Below, piece by piece: positions 1-6,468 of a stretch of 6,890 bases of DNA (positions are counted from its first letter, which is position 1; every line of letters begins with the position of its first letter). The DNA is from Cellvibrionales bacterium UBA5860 (GTDB taxonomy: Bacteria > Pseudomonadota > Gammaproteobacteria > Pseudomonadales > Porticoccaceae). The notes under the pieces were generated by a model that was not told the origin of the DNA, searched no databases, and saw nothing but the letters and a program-made list of their open reading frames with translations. The DNA lies in assembly GCA_002431545.1 (NCBI GenBank), contig DJFY01000131.1, positions 15,146 through 22,035 of the forward strand. The letters are read 5' to 3'. Both the position numbers and the translations under genes were made by a program.

Positions 1-62
1 AACTTTCGCCCGGCGCTGGATATTATCGGCATACATCCGCTTAGCCACTTTTTGGTTTCAGC

Positions 63-692
63 TCAGGAGGCACAGGTAACACCAGTACCACGGAGTCCAC
101 AGTAGCCATCTGGTACTTTGGCAAGGTATTGCTGATGATAGTGCTCAGCGTAGAAAAATTCGGGAGCCTCCCGGATTTCGGTCGTCACATCCGGATAATT
201 ATTGCTCTGATACGCTTGCTGATAGGCCTCTCGCATGGCCTGTGCCTGCGCTAGCTGTTCCTCACTGTAACAATAGACCGCCGAACGATACTGCGTGCCG
301 ATATCCATACCCTGCCGCATGCCCTGGGTTGGATCGTGATTATCCCAAAATAGCTTCAGGATATCAGCGTAACTCACAAGTTCCGGATCAAAGACAATCA
401 GAACAACCTCGGTGTGGCCGGTCAAGCCACTGCACACTTCCTCGTAGGTGGGGTTAGGCGTCAGGCCACCGGCATAACCAACGGCTGTGGTGTACACGCC
501 CTCTAGCTGCCAGAACAGACGTTCTGCGCCCCAAAAACACCCCATACCAATGACCACTGTTTCCATATTGTCGGGAAACGGTGGCTTGAGCGGATGGCCA
601 TTGACGAAATGTGCGTCGGGCACGGGCATATTGATTTCCCGTCCCGGTAATGCCTGCCCGTGTGCAGGAAGAGCCGTTTTCGATGTACCCAC
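63..692 (-). CDS. msrA: Peptide-methionine (S)-S-oxide reductase MsrA
   Basis: The 209-residue protein reduces the S-epimer of methionine sulfoxide, free or in proteins, back to methionine in the cytoplasm; thioredoxin regenerates the enzyme. The family signature GCFWG is at residues 51-55, with catalytic Cys52. Two C-terminal cysteines, Cys198 in GYCG and Cys207, sit where the E. coli enzyme has its recycling pair. Other family stretches are VGYAGG (71-76), [10 protein letters not shown] (80-89), the NHDPTQ block (118-123), GTQYRS (132-137) and AEHYHQQYL (182-190). The roughly 40-residue N-terminal extension including [11 protein letters not shown] is typical of the long E. coli-type MsrA, and total length is close to the E. 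coli protein. The start is GTG, chosen because GGAGG lies five bases upstream. It is divergent from the esterase cluster and probably independent of it. No clear terminator is visible downstream before the window edge. Confidence 0.97.
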   Translation of the reverse strand: MGTSKTALPAHGQALPGREINMPVPDAHFVNGHPLKPPFPDNMETVVIGMGCFWGAERLFWQLEGVYTTAVGYAGGLTPNPTYEEVCSGLTGHTEVVLIVFDPELVSYADILKLFWDNHDPTQGMRQGMDIGTQYRSAVYCYSEEQLAQAQAMREAYQQAYQSNNYPDVTTEIREAPEFFYAEHYHQQYLAKVPDGYCGLRGTGVTCAS

Positions 693-697
693 GAATA

Positions 698-702
698 CCT
701 CC
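698..702 (-). promoter_or_regulatory. Ribosome binding site deciding the GTG start of msrA
   Basis: The minus strand reads GGAGG here, five bases before the GTG at 692-690. This supports translation from GTG rather than from the internal ATG codons at residues 22, 43 or 50, of which the last two would remove the conserved N-terminal segment and leave almost nothing before the GCFWG motif. Confidence 0.75.
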
Positions 703-751
703 GAAACGAATGTGAAACCGGACTCAATATAACACTTATTTCGTAACCGGA

Positions 752-757
752 ATTATA
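752..757 (-). promoter_or_regulatory. Possible -10 box for msrA
   Basis: The minus strand has a perfect TATAAT about 60 bases upstream of the msrA start codon, in the divergent intergenic region. No convincing -35 hexamer lies 16-18 bases further upstream, and there is no TGn extension. This is only a candidate element. The same bases read TATAGT on the plus strand at 754-759 and could serve the divergent esterase gene, again without a clear -35. Confidence 0.3.
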
Positions 758-823
758 GTCTCTAGCGGCAACGCGGCATGCCTTGTATGCTTTATCGAGA
801 ACATGTCTTGTCAATTATTCCAT

Positions 824-827
824 GGAG
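824..827 (+). promoter_or_regulatory. Ribosome binding site for the first esterase gene
   Basis: GGAG is followed by six bases and then ATG at 834. This favours the ATG at 834 over the in-frame ATG at 822, which overlaps the motif and has no Shine-Dalgarno sequence of its own, and over a TTG at 783. Confidence 0.6.
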
Positions 828-833
828 AAAAAG

Positions 834-1775
834 ATGGCCCTCGACAAACAAGCTGCGGAAATTCTTAAGCGAGCGGAGGAAAGCGACACCCCGGGTTTGG
901 GGGAAGGCTCGCCCGCCGAGGGACGAGAGGTTTTCGCGGGCACCACTGCCTTATTGGGTTTGCCGACCCCGGAGGGGCAGCGCATATCCGAAGTTCAAAT
1001 TCCCGGGCCCAGCGGAGATATACGAACCCGCATCATTCACCCTCTCGAAGGCCTGGCCGATAATTTGCCGATCCTGATCTATTATCACGGCGGCGGCTGG
1101 GTCATCGGCAGCCCGGAAACACACGAGGGCGAAACCTGCTTCTACGCTAACGAGGCCAACTGCGTCGTCCTTGTGCCCGACTATCGGCTGGCACCCGAAG
1201 ATCCCTTCCCTGCGGCGCCAGATGACTGTTATGCCGTGCTCGAATGGGCCAACGCCAACGCAGAAACTTTTGGTGGCGACGCCTCCCGTATCGCCGTCGC
1301 CGGCGATTCCGCGGGCGGCAACCTGTCGGCGGTGGTCTCGCAAATGGCGCACGCCAACAATGGGCCGGACATCGCATTGCAATTGCTGATCTACCCGGCC
1401 ACCCGCATGGGCGCCACTACGGAATCCTATCGGGAATTCAACGACGGCTACTTTCTCACCGGCAAGGCCATGGACTGGTTCTTCAACCACTATCTGAAAC
1501 GGCCGGAAGACTGGGACGCTCTCAAGGCGTCGCCACTCCTCGCGCCGGATTTAAGCGGCCTGCCACCGGCCTACATTATGACCGCCGGCTTTGATCCGTT
1601 GCGTGACGAAGGCAAGGCCTACGCCGAGCGCCTGCAGCAAGCTGGTGTGCCTGTTGACTACGTCTGCTACGAGGAACAAATCCACGGGTTCGTCTCAATG
1701 GCCGGTGCCCTCGATCAGGGTAAGCAATTCCTGCGCGAAGCGGCGGCGGTGTTGCGTCGAGCTTTCACCTCCTAA
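834..1775 (+). CDS. Alpha/beta-hydrolase fold-3 esterase, HSL (family IV) type, GDSAG subfamily
   Basis: From the ATG at 834 this is a 313-residue cytoplasmic esterase or lipase-like carboxylic ester hydrolase; no signal peptide is seen. The HSL-family oxyanion-hole motif HGGGW is at residues 85-89 and DYRLAPE at 116-122. The nucleophile elbow GDSAGG gives Ser159, the acid is Asp254 in FDPLRDEG, and the base is His284 in IHGF. The order, spacing and length are standard for bacterial HSL esterases, which typically cleave short- to medium-chain acyl esters. The N-terminal ~60 residues form the variable cap that shapes the substrate pocket. Compared with the two esterases downstream, this one has the classical Asp acid, Trp rather than Tyr in HGGGx, and a different C-terminus (IHGF versus FHVW/VHVW), so it belongs to another branch and is not a recent duplicate. 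A 339-base gap separates it from the next gene, so it may be transcribed separately. The true substrate cannot be read from the sequence. Confidence 0.93.
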   Translation: MALDKQAAEILKRAEESDTPGLGEGSPAEGREVFAGTTALLGLPTPEGQRISEVQIPGPSGDIRTRIIHPLEGLADNLPILIYYHGGGWVIGSPETHEGETCFYANEANCVVLVPDYRLAPEDPFPAAPDDCYAVLEWANANAETFGGDASRIAVAGDSAGGNLSAVVSQMAHANNGPDIALQLLIYPATRMGATTESYREFNDGYFLTGKAMDWFFNHYLKRPEDWDALKASPLLAPDLSGLPPAYIMTAGFDPLRDEGKAYAERLQQAGVPVDYVCYEEQIHGFVSMAGALDQGKQFLREAAAVLRRAFTS

Positions 1776-1980
1776 GCGCACACTCCGGTCTATCCCTGCT
1801 CGATTTTGGGATTCGGCCCTGCAGGACGGATTCGTCGGCGAAGTTTCCAGGCGAAAGAAGCTCAGGCTTGGCCAATCGGTACCCTCTTCAGCGCCACCAC
1901 CGATTTTTCCCTCCCAAGGCGGGTTTCTCTCAAAGCTCGCCGCCGGGATCGGGGCATTGCTGGCGTGATGCGCCCAGACG

Positions 1981-2009
1981 ATTCTGTACCTATGGCATTC
2001 TGTGCCTAT
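1981..2009 (+). repeat. Pair of 13-base direct repeats upstream of the second esterase gene
   Basis: ATTCTGTACCTAT (1981-1993) is repeated as ATTCTGTGCCTAT (1997-2009) with one mismatch and three bases (GGC) between, a period of 16. The second copy overlaps a TATAAT at 2007-2012. Position and spacing resemble an operator, but no regulator is in the window and the role is inferred. Confidence 0.5.
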
Positions 2010-2012
2010 AAT
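2007..2012 (+). promoter_or_regulatory. Possible -10 box upstream of the second esterase gene
   Basis: A perfect TATAAT lies about 100 bases before the ATG at 2115. A TG two bases upstream is one base off the extended -10 spacing, and no good -35 lies 16-18 bases upstream. If real, the promoter may depend on an activator, perhaps acting at the overlapping direct repeats. Confidence 0.3.
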
Positions 2013-2114
2013 GACAACATCCTGCTTTAGTCCCGGTTTGAATCTCATTTGCGACCTCCCTGTCGTACTGAGCGGACGTTTTCAACTTAATCTAATCTAT
2101 AAGGATTTAACTAT

Positions 2115-3005
2115 ATGTCACGAGAACAACTAGATAAATTGCTAAGCATTTTTGAACGGCAACCGCCTCTCGGGTCGATGACCCTGGAACAGGAGCGGGC
2201 CAATTTAGACGAAGGTGGTGCCCGCTTCAAAGTGCCTCAAGACGTTACCAAGGAAGCAGTCGATGCAGACGGCGTGCCCGGTGAATTCCTGGTCGCGCCG
2301 GGAGCCAGCGACGACAAGGCGGTACTTTACCTGCACGGCGGCGGCTACGCCATTGGCTCGATCAAAAGTCACCGCTATCTGATGCAGAATGTTTCTCGCC
2401 ATGCAGGCGCGCGCACACTGGGGATCGATTATCGCCTGGCGCCGGAGAACCCCTTTCCAGCCGCGATCGAAGACGCCACCAAAGCCTATCGCTGGCTGCT
2501 GGCGCGGGGCTTTAGCGCCGATAAAATTGCCATTGCGGGCGACTCTGCCGGCGGCGGACTGACCTTGGCTACTCTGGTTAATCTACGCGATCAGGGCGAT
2601 CCGTTACCGGCTGCCGGCGTGCTGATTTCACCCTGGACCGATCTCACCGGAGATGCCGGCGCGGTCACCTCGCGCGCCGACGATGACCCCATGGTTAAAC
2701 CCGATGGCCTGTATCGGCTTGGCGGGCTGTATCTGAATGGAGTGGACCCTAAAACACCACTCGCTTCACCGGTATTTGCAGACATGGCGGGACTGCCCCC
2801 GCTGTGCATCCATGTCGGCGGCCGGGAAATTCTTTACGACGACTCGATTACCGTCGCCCGCCGTGCGCGGGAGGCCGGCGTTGAAGTTGAGCTATTGGAC
2901 GAGCCCGATCTATTTCACGTCTGGCATGCCTTTGCGCCCATGCTTGATGAAGGCCAGGAAGCTGTAGAAAAAATAGGCGCCTTTTTAAGAAAACATATGG
3001 CCTGA
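2115..3005 (+). CDS. Alpha/beta-hydrolase fold-3 esterase/lactonase, HSL type with Glu acid (first paralogue)
   Basis: The 296-residue protein is an HSL-family ester hydrolase of the kind often annotated as monoterpene epsilon-lactone hydrolase; no export signal is seen. Oxyanion motif HGGGY is at 74-78 and DYRLAPE at 105-111. The nucleophile Ser144 sits in AGDSAGGG and the base His268 in LFHVW. At the catalytic-acid position, where the upstream esterase has the Asp of DPLRD, this protein has Glu238 (GGREILYDD). From memory, the metagenomic esterase EstE5 uses a Ser144-Glu238-His268 triad, so this substitution is a known variant and not a defect. The ATG at 2115 has AAGGA nine bases upstream. 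The next gene is a close paralogue, sharing the long stretches DATxAYRWLL, KIAIAGDSAGGGLTLATL and GDPLPAA. Ring-opening of a lactone or hydrolysis of a terpenoid or simple ester is plausible, but the substrate is inferred from family only. Confidence 0.92.
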   Translation: MSREQLDKLLSIFERQPPLGSMTLEQERANLDEGGARFKVPQDVTKEAVDADGVPGEFLVAPGASDDKAVLYLHGGGYAIGSIKSHRYLMQNVSRHAGARTLGIDYRLAPENPFPAAIEDATKAYRWLLARGFSADKIAIAGDSAGGGLTLATLVNLRDQGDPLPAAGVLISPWTDLTGDAGAVTSRADDDPMVKPDGLYRLGGLYLNGVDPKTPLASPVFADMAGLPPLCIHVGGREILYDDSITVARRAREAGVEVELLDEPDLFHVWHAFAPMLDEGQEAVEKIGAFLRKHMA

Positions 3006-3024
3006 TCAAAAATAAGCTCATCCG

Positions 3025-3052
3025 CTGCTCGCGGTTACCCCTACGCCAGCAG
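3025..3052 (+). repeat. Imperfect inverted repeat between the paralogous esterase genes
   Basis: CTGCT-C-GCG (3025-3033) pairs with CGC-C-AGCAG (3044-3052), giving eight base pairs and one C-C mismatch around a ten-base loop. No T-run follows, so it is not a classical terminator. It could be an mRNA processing or stability hairpin within the 165-base gap, or chance. Confidence 0.3.
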
Positions 3053-3170
3053 GTAAAGAAAACCGGCTCAACCGCAAAATCATAGCCCGCAAAAAAGCTG
3101 TCAGGTCGCTGTATACCAGAGATATCAGCCAAGAATCAGCCTGCGAAATCGATAACTGAGGAACACTGTA

Positions 3171-4085
3171 ATGTCCAGTCCGGAAAATAAAAAACTGATC
3201 GAACTCCTGTGGAAAAATTACCCGGGGCCCTCCGATTACGAAAAAATGAAAGATAAAGTCGACAAAATGCGCAGCAATTTTGTCCAGGCGACCAGCAATT
3301 TTTGCAGCCCCGCCGAAGGTGTCTCTGTCGATGCCCTCGAAGTTGACGGTATTCCCGCCGAGTGGCTTACCGGGCCGGGCGCTGATGAAGATCGCGTGCT
3401 GCTGTATCTACACGGCGGCGGCTACGTCATCGGCTCGGTCGCCACGCATCGGGGCCTCACTTCGGCACTGGCGAAAGCCGCAAACTGCAGAGTGCTGGCG
3501 CTCGATTATCGCCTGGCTCCAGAACACCCCTATCCCGCCGCCGTCGAGGATGCCACTCGCGCCTACCGCTGGCTGTTGTCCCAGGGCATCGACGCAGGAA
3601 AGATCGCCATAGCCGGAGACTCTGCGGGCGGTGGCCTGACATTGGCGACGCTATTAAATCTTAAAGACGCCGGCGACCCCCTGCCCGCGGCTGCAATACC
3701 GATATCGCCCTGGACCGATATGGAGGGTAGCGGGGATTCAATGAAAACCAAAGTAGATCAGGACCCGATGGTAGAACCCGGTGGGCTGATGGGTATGGCT
3801 CGCCTCTACATGGGAGATCACACCGACTACCGTACGCCAACCGCATCACCACTTCACGGCGATTACGGGGGCTTGCCGCCAATGCTAATCCAGGTAGGTG
3901 AACTGGAAACCCTACTCGACGACGCAACCCGGGTTGCGGCACGAGCCGAAGCCGCGGGGGTAGACGTCACTCTGGAGGTCTGGAACGAAATGGTTCACGT
4001 CTGGCACCTGTTCGCACCCATGGTGCCAGAGGGCCGCCAGGCGATCAAAAGTATCGGCGAATTTATAAAATCTAAAACCAATTAA
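3171..4085 (+). CDS. Alpha/beta-hydrolase fold-3 esterase/lactonase, HSL type with Glu acid (second paralogue)
   Basis: The 304-residue protein is the tandem paralogue of the preceding esterase, roughly half identical by eye and much higher around the active site. Visible motifs are HGGGY (81-85), DYRLAPE (112-118), nucleophile Ser151 in AGDSAGGG, Glu246 at the acid position in VGELETLLDD, and His276 in VHVW. The C-terminal motif HVWHLFAPM parallels HVWHAFAPM in the neighbour. The differences concentrate in the first ~60 residues (the cap) and in the segment 185-230 (GSGDSMKTK, MGDHTDY). These are regions expected to contact substrate, so the pair may have diverged in specificity. The ATG at 3171 has GAGGAA seven bases upstream. 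The gene follows its paralogue by 165 bases and precedes the SDR by 52, so it is probably co-expressed with one or both. It is cytoplasmic, with no signal peptide or membrane segment. Confidence 0.92.
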   Translation: MSSPENKKLIELLWKNYPGPSDYEKMKDKVDKMRSNFVQATSNFCSPAEGVSVDALEVDGIPAEWLTGPGADEDRVLLYLHGGGYVIGSVATHRGLTSALAKAANCRVLALDYRLAPEHPYPAAVEDATRAYRWLLSQGIDAGKIAIAGDSAGGGLTLATLLNLKDAGDPLPAAAIPISPWTDMEGSGDSMKTKVDQDPMVEPGGLMGMARLYMGDHTDYRTPTASPLHGDYGGLPPMLIQVGELETLLDDATRVAARAEAAGVDVTLEVWNEMVHVWHLFAPMVPEGRQAIKSIGEFIKSKTN

Positions 4086-4090
4086 ATCAA

Positions 4091-4129
4091 TTAGTTATAA
4101 TAAATACTTAAAGTTATAATTTAAAAAGG
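4091..4129 (+). promoter_or_regulatory. AT-rich gap with two TATAAT boxes and the SDR ribosome binding site
   Basis: AGTTATAAT occurs twice, at 4093-4101 and 4112-4120, nineteen bases apart, in a nearly GC-free stretch between genes. A weak TTAGTT at 4091-4096 lies 18 bases before the second TATAAT. AAAAGG at 4124-4129, eight bases before the ATG at 4138, is the likely ribosome binding site. The AT-richness contrasts sharply with the flanking genes and may mark an internal promoter, or simply an unstructured translation start. Confidence 0.4.
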
Positions 4130-4137
4130 TTATACCG

Positions 4138-5010
4138 ATGAGCTTAGATAACAATCCGAATCGACAAGGCCGGGTCGCCGGTAAAGTTGCCTTGATTACC
4201 GGCGGTGGCTCCGGTATCGGCGAGGCCACGGCACAACGCATGCACGAGGAAGGCGCCAAGGTGGTCGTGGTGGACATCAATCGCGAGAATGCACTGAAAG
4301 TCGCCGAAGGCATCAATAGCCAGGGCGGAGAGGCATCCGCGTTTGTCGCCGATGTCGCCGACGAAGAGGCAACCCGGGCCATGATCCGCCATGCCGTTGA
4401 CACTTTCGGCCGCCTGGATATTCTCCACAATAACGCCACCGCCCTCGAAGTAGGCGCCGTAATAGACCTGACGCTGGAGGGCTGGAACAAGACGCTGGCA
4501 GTCAATGTCACGGCGCCTTTTCTTGCCACCAAACACGCGCTCCCGATCATGATCGACCAGGGCGGCGGCGCCATTATTAACACTGCCTCGATCTCCGGCA
4601 CCGGCGGCGACTACGGAATGGCTGCCTATAACGCAGGCAAGGCCGCAGTGATCAACTTTACGCGCTCCGCCGCAATCGAAAATGCGCGCTTCGGTGTAAG
4701 AATGAACTGTGTTTGTCCGGGCGCCATTGATACACCGGCAATCCAAACCCTGACCGGCGGCAACAAGGGGCCGTTGCCTCATCTGTCTGTCGCCGGCAGA
4801 GAGGCGCTTCCGGAAGTGCCTGACGAAGTTAGCCAGCAGATGCGCCAGACCATGATGAACGCGCACCCCATCGGTCGTCTCGGTCTCCCGGTCGAAATCG
4901 CTAACACCGTGCTTTTCCTCGCTTCCGACGAAGCTTCGTTTATCACCGGAGCGGCATATATTGTCGACGGAGGTTTGACCGCACACACGGGGCTGCCCGT
5001 TATGGCATAA
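4138..5010 (+). CDS. Short-chain dehydrogenase/reductase (classical SDR, probably NAD-dependent)
   Basis: The 290-residue Rossmann-fold oxidoreductase interconverts an alcohol and a ketone using a nicotinamide cofactor. The cofactor loop TGGGSGIG is at 21-28. Asp46 at the end of the second strand (VVVVDINRE) favours NAD(H) over NADP(H). Asp72 lies in ADVAD, and NNAT at 98-101 replaces the usual NNAG. The catalytic tetrad is complete: Asn123 (AVNVTAPF), Ser151 (NTASISG, 13 residues before Tyr), Tyr164 and Lys168 (YNAGK). PGAIDTP (194-200) and the C-terminal SFITGAAYIVDGG block (268-280) are typical of classical SDRs. The loop between PGAIDTP and HPIGRLG is about 40 residues, longer than usual for 250-residue SDRs, so the substrate lid is enlarged. 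ATG 4138 is 52 bases after the esterase stop. In this company it may oxidise a cyclic alcohol or an esterase product; this is inference from context. Confidence 0.95.
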   Translation: MSLDNNPNRQGRVAGKVALITGGGSGIGEATAQRMHEEGAKVVVVDINRENALKVAEGINSQGGEASAFVADVADEEATRAMIRHAVDTFGRLDILHNNATALEVGAVIDLTLEGWNKTLAVNVTAPFLATKHALPIMIDQGGGAIINTASISGTGGDYGMAAYNAGKAAVINFTRSAAIENARFGVRMNCVCPGAIDTPAIQTLTGGNKGPLPHLSVAGREALPEVPDEVSQQMRQTMMNAHPIGRLGLPVEIANTVLFLASDEASFITGAAYIVDGGLTAHTGLPVMA

Positions 5011-5305
5011 ACCCATTGGGATGAGACCGGCGATGCCGAGGGCGCCGACAAACGGGCGGGAGACATAGTACTCAGCGCTACGCGGATGCAACCGTCACGC
5101 CGGGGTTTGCGTTTCAGCGAGGTGAATCCTGACTGGTTTCGAAGCTGGCGAAACACCCTGAGCAAGGCCGAAGAGCGCGAGCATTCGCGCGCAAGCAGTC
5201 GTGCAATAAGCTTGATTTTCGTCGGCGAATCAATTCCACTTGGGTGGCACAAGAATTTTAACCACTACCCAGTTACTCATTTTGACCCGTCCGGAGGACC
5301 AAATT
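5011..5305 (+). other. 295-base gap before the amidohydrolase gene, with hairpins
   Basis: No convincing gene is seen. Open frames exist on both strands but overlap the flanking genes and show no family motifs. Two perfect six-base-pair inverted repeats lie close together: GTTTCG/CGAAAC at 5136-5141 and 5149-5154 (seven-base loop), and GCGCGA/TCGCGC at 5175-5180 and 5185-5190 (four-base loop). Neither is followed by a T-run. The gap may hold the promoter of the amidohydrolase gene, but I cannot point to good -35/-10 boxes. Confidence 0.4.
5293..5297 (+). promoter_or_regulatory. Ribosome binding site deciding the amidohydrolase start
   Basis: GGAGG ends eight bases before the ATG at 5306. This supports ATG 5306 over the in-frame TTG at 5240; the extra 22 residues that TTG would add carry no family motif, whereas ATG 5306 places the metal-binding DSH at residues 9-11 as expected. 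Confidence 0.75.
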
Positions 5306-6445
5306 ATGGCCGCACCCGTTGTCTCAGCAGACTCCCATATTGTCGAACCACCCGAAGCCTATGCCGAAATCGACCCAAAATATCGGGACAAAGCGCCCCA
5401 TATCGTGCCCGATGGCAAGGGCGGCGATGCCTATATGTTTGACGGTATCAAACGACCCCTTGAACTCGGCCTGATGTCCGCCGCCGGGATTCCATCCGAG
5501 ATCATGCCCAAAGTCGCGCCGCACAGAAAATTTTACGACATGCATGCCAGTGGCTGGGATCCTAAATTCCGCGTCGAAGACCAGAAACGCGATGGCGTAG
5601 ATGCAGAAATCATTTACGCCTCGGTCGGCATGGTGCTTTGCAATGCCAAAGATCCACTGTTCAAGGATGCCTGTTTTAAAGCCTATAACCGCTGGCTGCA
5701 AGGCTATTGTGAAGCCGCGCCGGACCGCCTGTTCGGACTGGGACAAACGGCCATCCTGGATGTGGATACCGCCATCGCGGATTTTCAGCGAATCAAAGAC
5801 GCTGGCTTTGTCGGCGTCATGATGCCGGGAACACCGGTACAGGAAGACTACGACCACCCCATGTACGATGCGTTATGGGAATGCGCGACCGATCTCGATC
5901 TTCCCCTGTGCTTTCATATTCTGACCTCAAAAGAGAGTGCCGCGAGCATCACCCAGTTTCGCGGCCACAAGCTCAATGGTTTTATGAAACTGATTCGCGC
6001 CATCCAGGACCTGGTCGGCCTGTTCACGCTGGGCGGCGTCTTCGAGCGGCATCCCCAGCTTAAGTTTGTCGGTGCCGAGGGCGATGCCGGTTGGCTCCCC
6101 CACTACATGGCGCGCATGGACCATGCTGTGACCCGGCACGGCCACGGTAAAAACGGTCGAGTCATTCCCAGGGACCCCAGCGAATATATCCGCGAGCACG
6201 TCTGGTTGACGTTTCAGGACGACTGGGAAGCCTTTGGCTGCGCCCATCGGATGAACCCCGAGCGCCTACTCTGGGCTAACGACTTCCCGCACAGTGACTC
6301 CACCTGGCCGGATTCTATGGCCATGCTGGACAAACACACGGAGCTGGTATCCCCGGAGATCAAGGATAAGATCCTCGGATTGAACTGTATCGAGTTGTTT
6401 AACCTGCCGCGAGAAAGGATAGAGCAAGCCGCAAAAGCCGCCTGA
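5306..6445 (+). CDS. Amidohydrolase-2 family (ACMSD-like) TIM-barrel metal-dependent hydrolase/decarboxylase
   Basis: The 379-residue protein belongs to the superfamily containing ACMSD and gamma-resorcylate decarboxylase, whose members use one divalent metal in a TIM barrel for non-oxidative decarboxylation or hydrolysis. The likely metal ligands are visible: Asp9 and His11 in SADSHIVEP at the first strand, His204 in LCFHIL, and Asp326 in WANDFPHSDSTWP. Glu258 in GAEGDAGW matches the family's conserved strand-end acid. The barrel entry motif is DxH rather than the HxH of true ACMSD, a common variant in uncharacterised members often annotated as predicted TIM-barrel hydrolases. GVDAEIIYASVG (97-108) and the RLFGLGQTAILD block (141-152) are typical. 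It is cytoplasmic, with no signal peptide. A strong terminator follows, so this is the last gene of the cluster. Decarboxylation or hydrolytic ring cleavage of an intermediate made by the upstream enzymes is plausible but unproven. Confidence 0.92.
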   Translation: MAAPVVSADSHIVEPPEAYAEIDPKYRDKAPHIVPDGKGGDAYMFDGIKRPLELGLMSAAGIPSEIMPKVAPHRKFYDMHASGWDPKFRVEDQKRDGVDAEIIYASVGMVLCNAKDPLFKDACFKAYNRWLQGYCEAAPDRLFGLGQTAILDVDTAIADFQRIKDAGFVGVMMPGTPVQEDYDHPMYDALWECATDLDLPLCFHILTSKESAASITQFRGHKLNGFMKLIRAIQDLVGLFTLGGVFERHPQLKFVGAEGDAGWLPHYMARMDHAVTRHGHGKNGRVIPRDPSEYIREHVWLTFQDDWEAFGCAHRMNPERLLWANDFPHSDSTWPDSMAMLDKHTELVSPEIKDKILGLNCIELFNLPRERIEQAAKAA

Positions 6446-6467
6446 AACACGAACCCTTTGTGTTCAG
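6442..6467 (+). repeat. Hairpin spanning the amidohydrolase stop codon
   Basis: CTGAAACAC (6442-6450) pairs with GTGTTCAG (6460-6467) with one bulged A and a nine-base loop. The TGA stop lies in the left arm. It sits immediately before the terminator hairpin and may assist termination or protect the 3' end. Confidence 0.4.
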
Positions 6468-6468
6468 C

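Larger units (their letters stand above)
1776..2100 (+). other. Long intergenic gap between first and second esterase genes
   Basis: No convincing gene is seen. Frames on both strands stay open for 70-120 codons, but they lack family motifs and ribosome binding sites, and the minus-strand frame runs into the esterase gene. The left two thirds are GC-rich; the right third, from about 1980, becomes AT-richer and holds a direct repeat and a TATAAT. No hairpin with a T-run is visible, so there is no clear terminator for the first esterase gene. Confidence 0.5.

Noticed and set aside
1..48. Possible start of another minus-strand gene (ATG at 36-34 or GTG at 48-46) running off the left edge
   Set aside because: Only 12 to 16 codons are visible, no clear ribosome binding site precedes either start, and plus-strand frames are also open here.
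783..833. N-terminal extension of the first esterase from a TTG at 783 or ATG at 822
   Set aside because: No ribosome binding site fits these starts, while GGAG sits six bases before the ATG at 834.
1994..2005. Possible sigma-54 promoter (GG...GC) upstream of the second esterase gene
   Set aside because: The GG and GC are eight bases apart instead of the required ten.
1806..2030. A 74-codon plus-strand frame and a 117-codon minus-strand frame in the gap after the first esterase gene
   Set aside because: No motif, no ribosome binding site, arginine-rich or Pro/Ser-rich composition typical of chance frames in GC-rich DNA; the minus-strand frame overlaps the esterase gene.
4144..5091. Long minus-strand open frame of 315 codons opposite the SDR gene
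   Set aside because: It is an antisense shadow of a fully convincing SDR, rich in Gly, Val, His and Cys, with no family signature.
5218..5229. TTCGTCGGCGAA, partly self-complementary, also present at 1831-1842
   Set aside because: A shared 12-mer pair is about what chance gives in 6.9 kb, and the surrounding sequence aligns only weakly.
5086..5442. 118-codon plus-strand frame overlapping the start of the amidohydrolase gene
   Set aside because: It runs out of frame into a well-supported gene, and its product has no recognisable domain or ribosome binding site.
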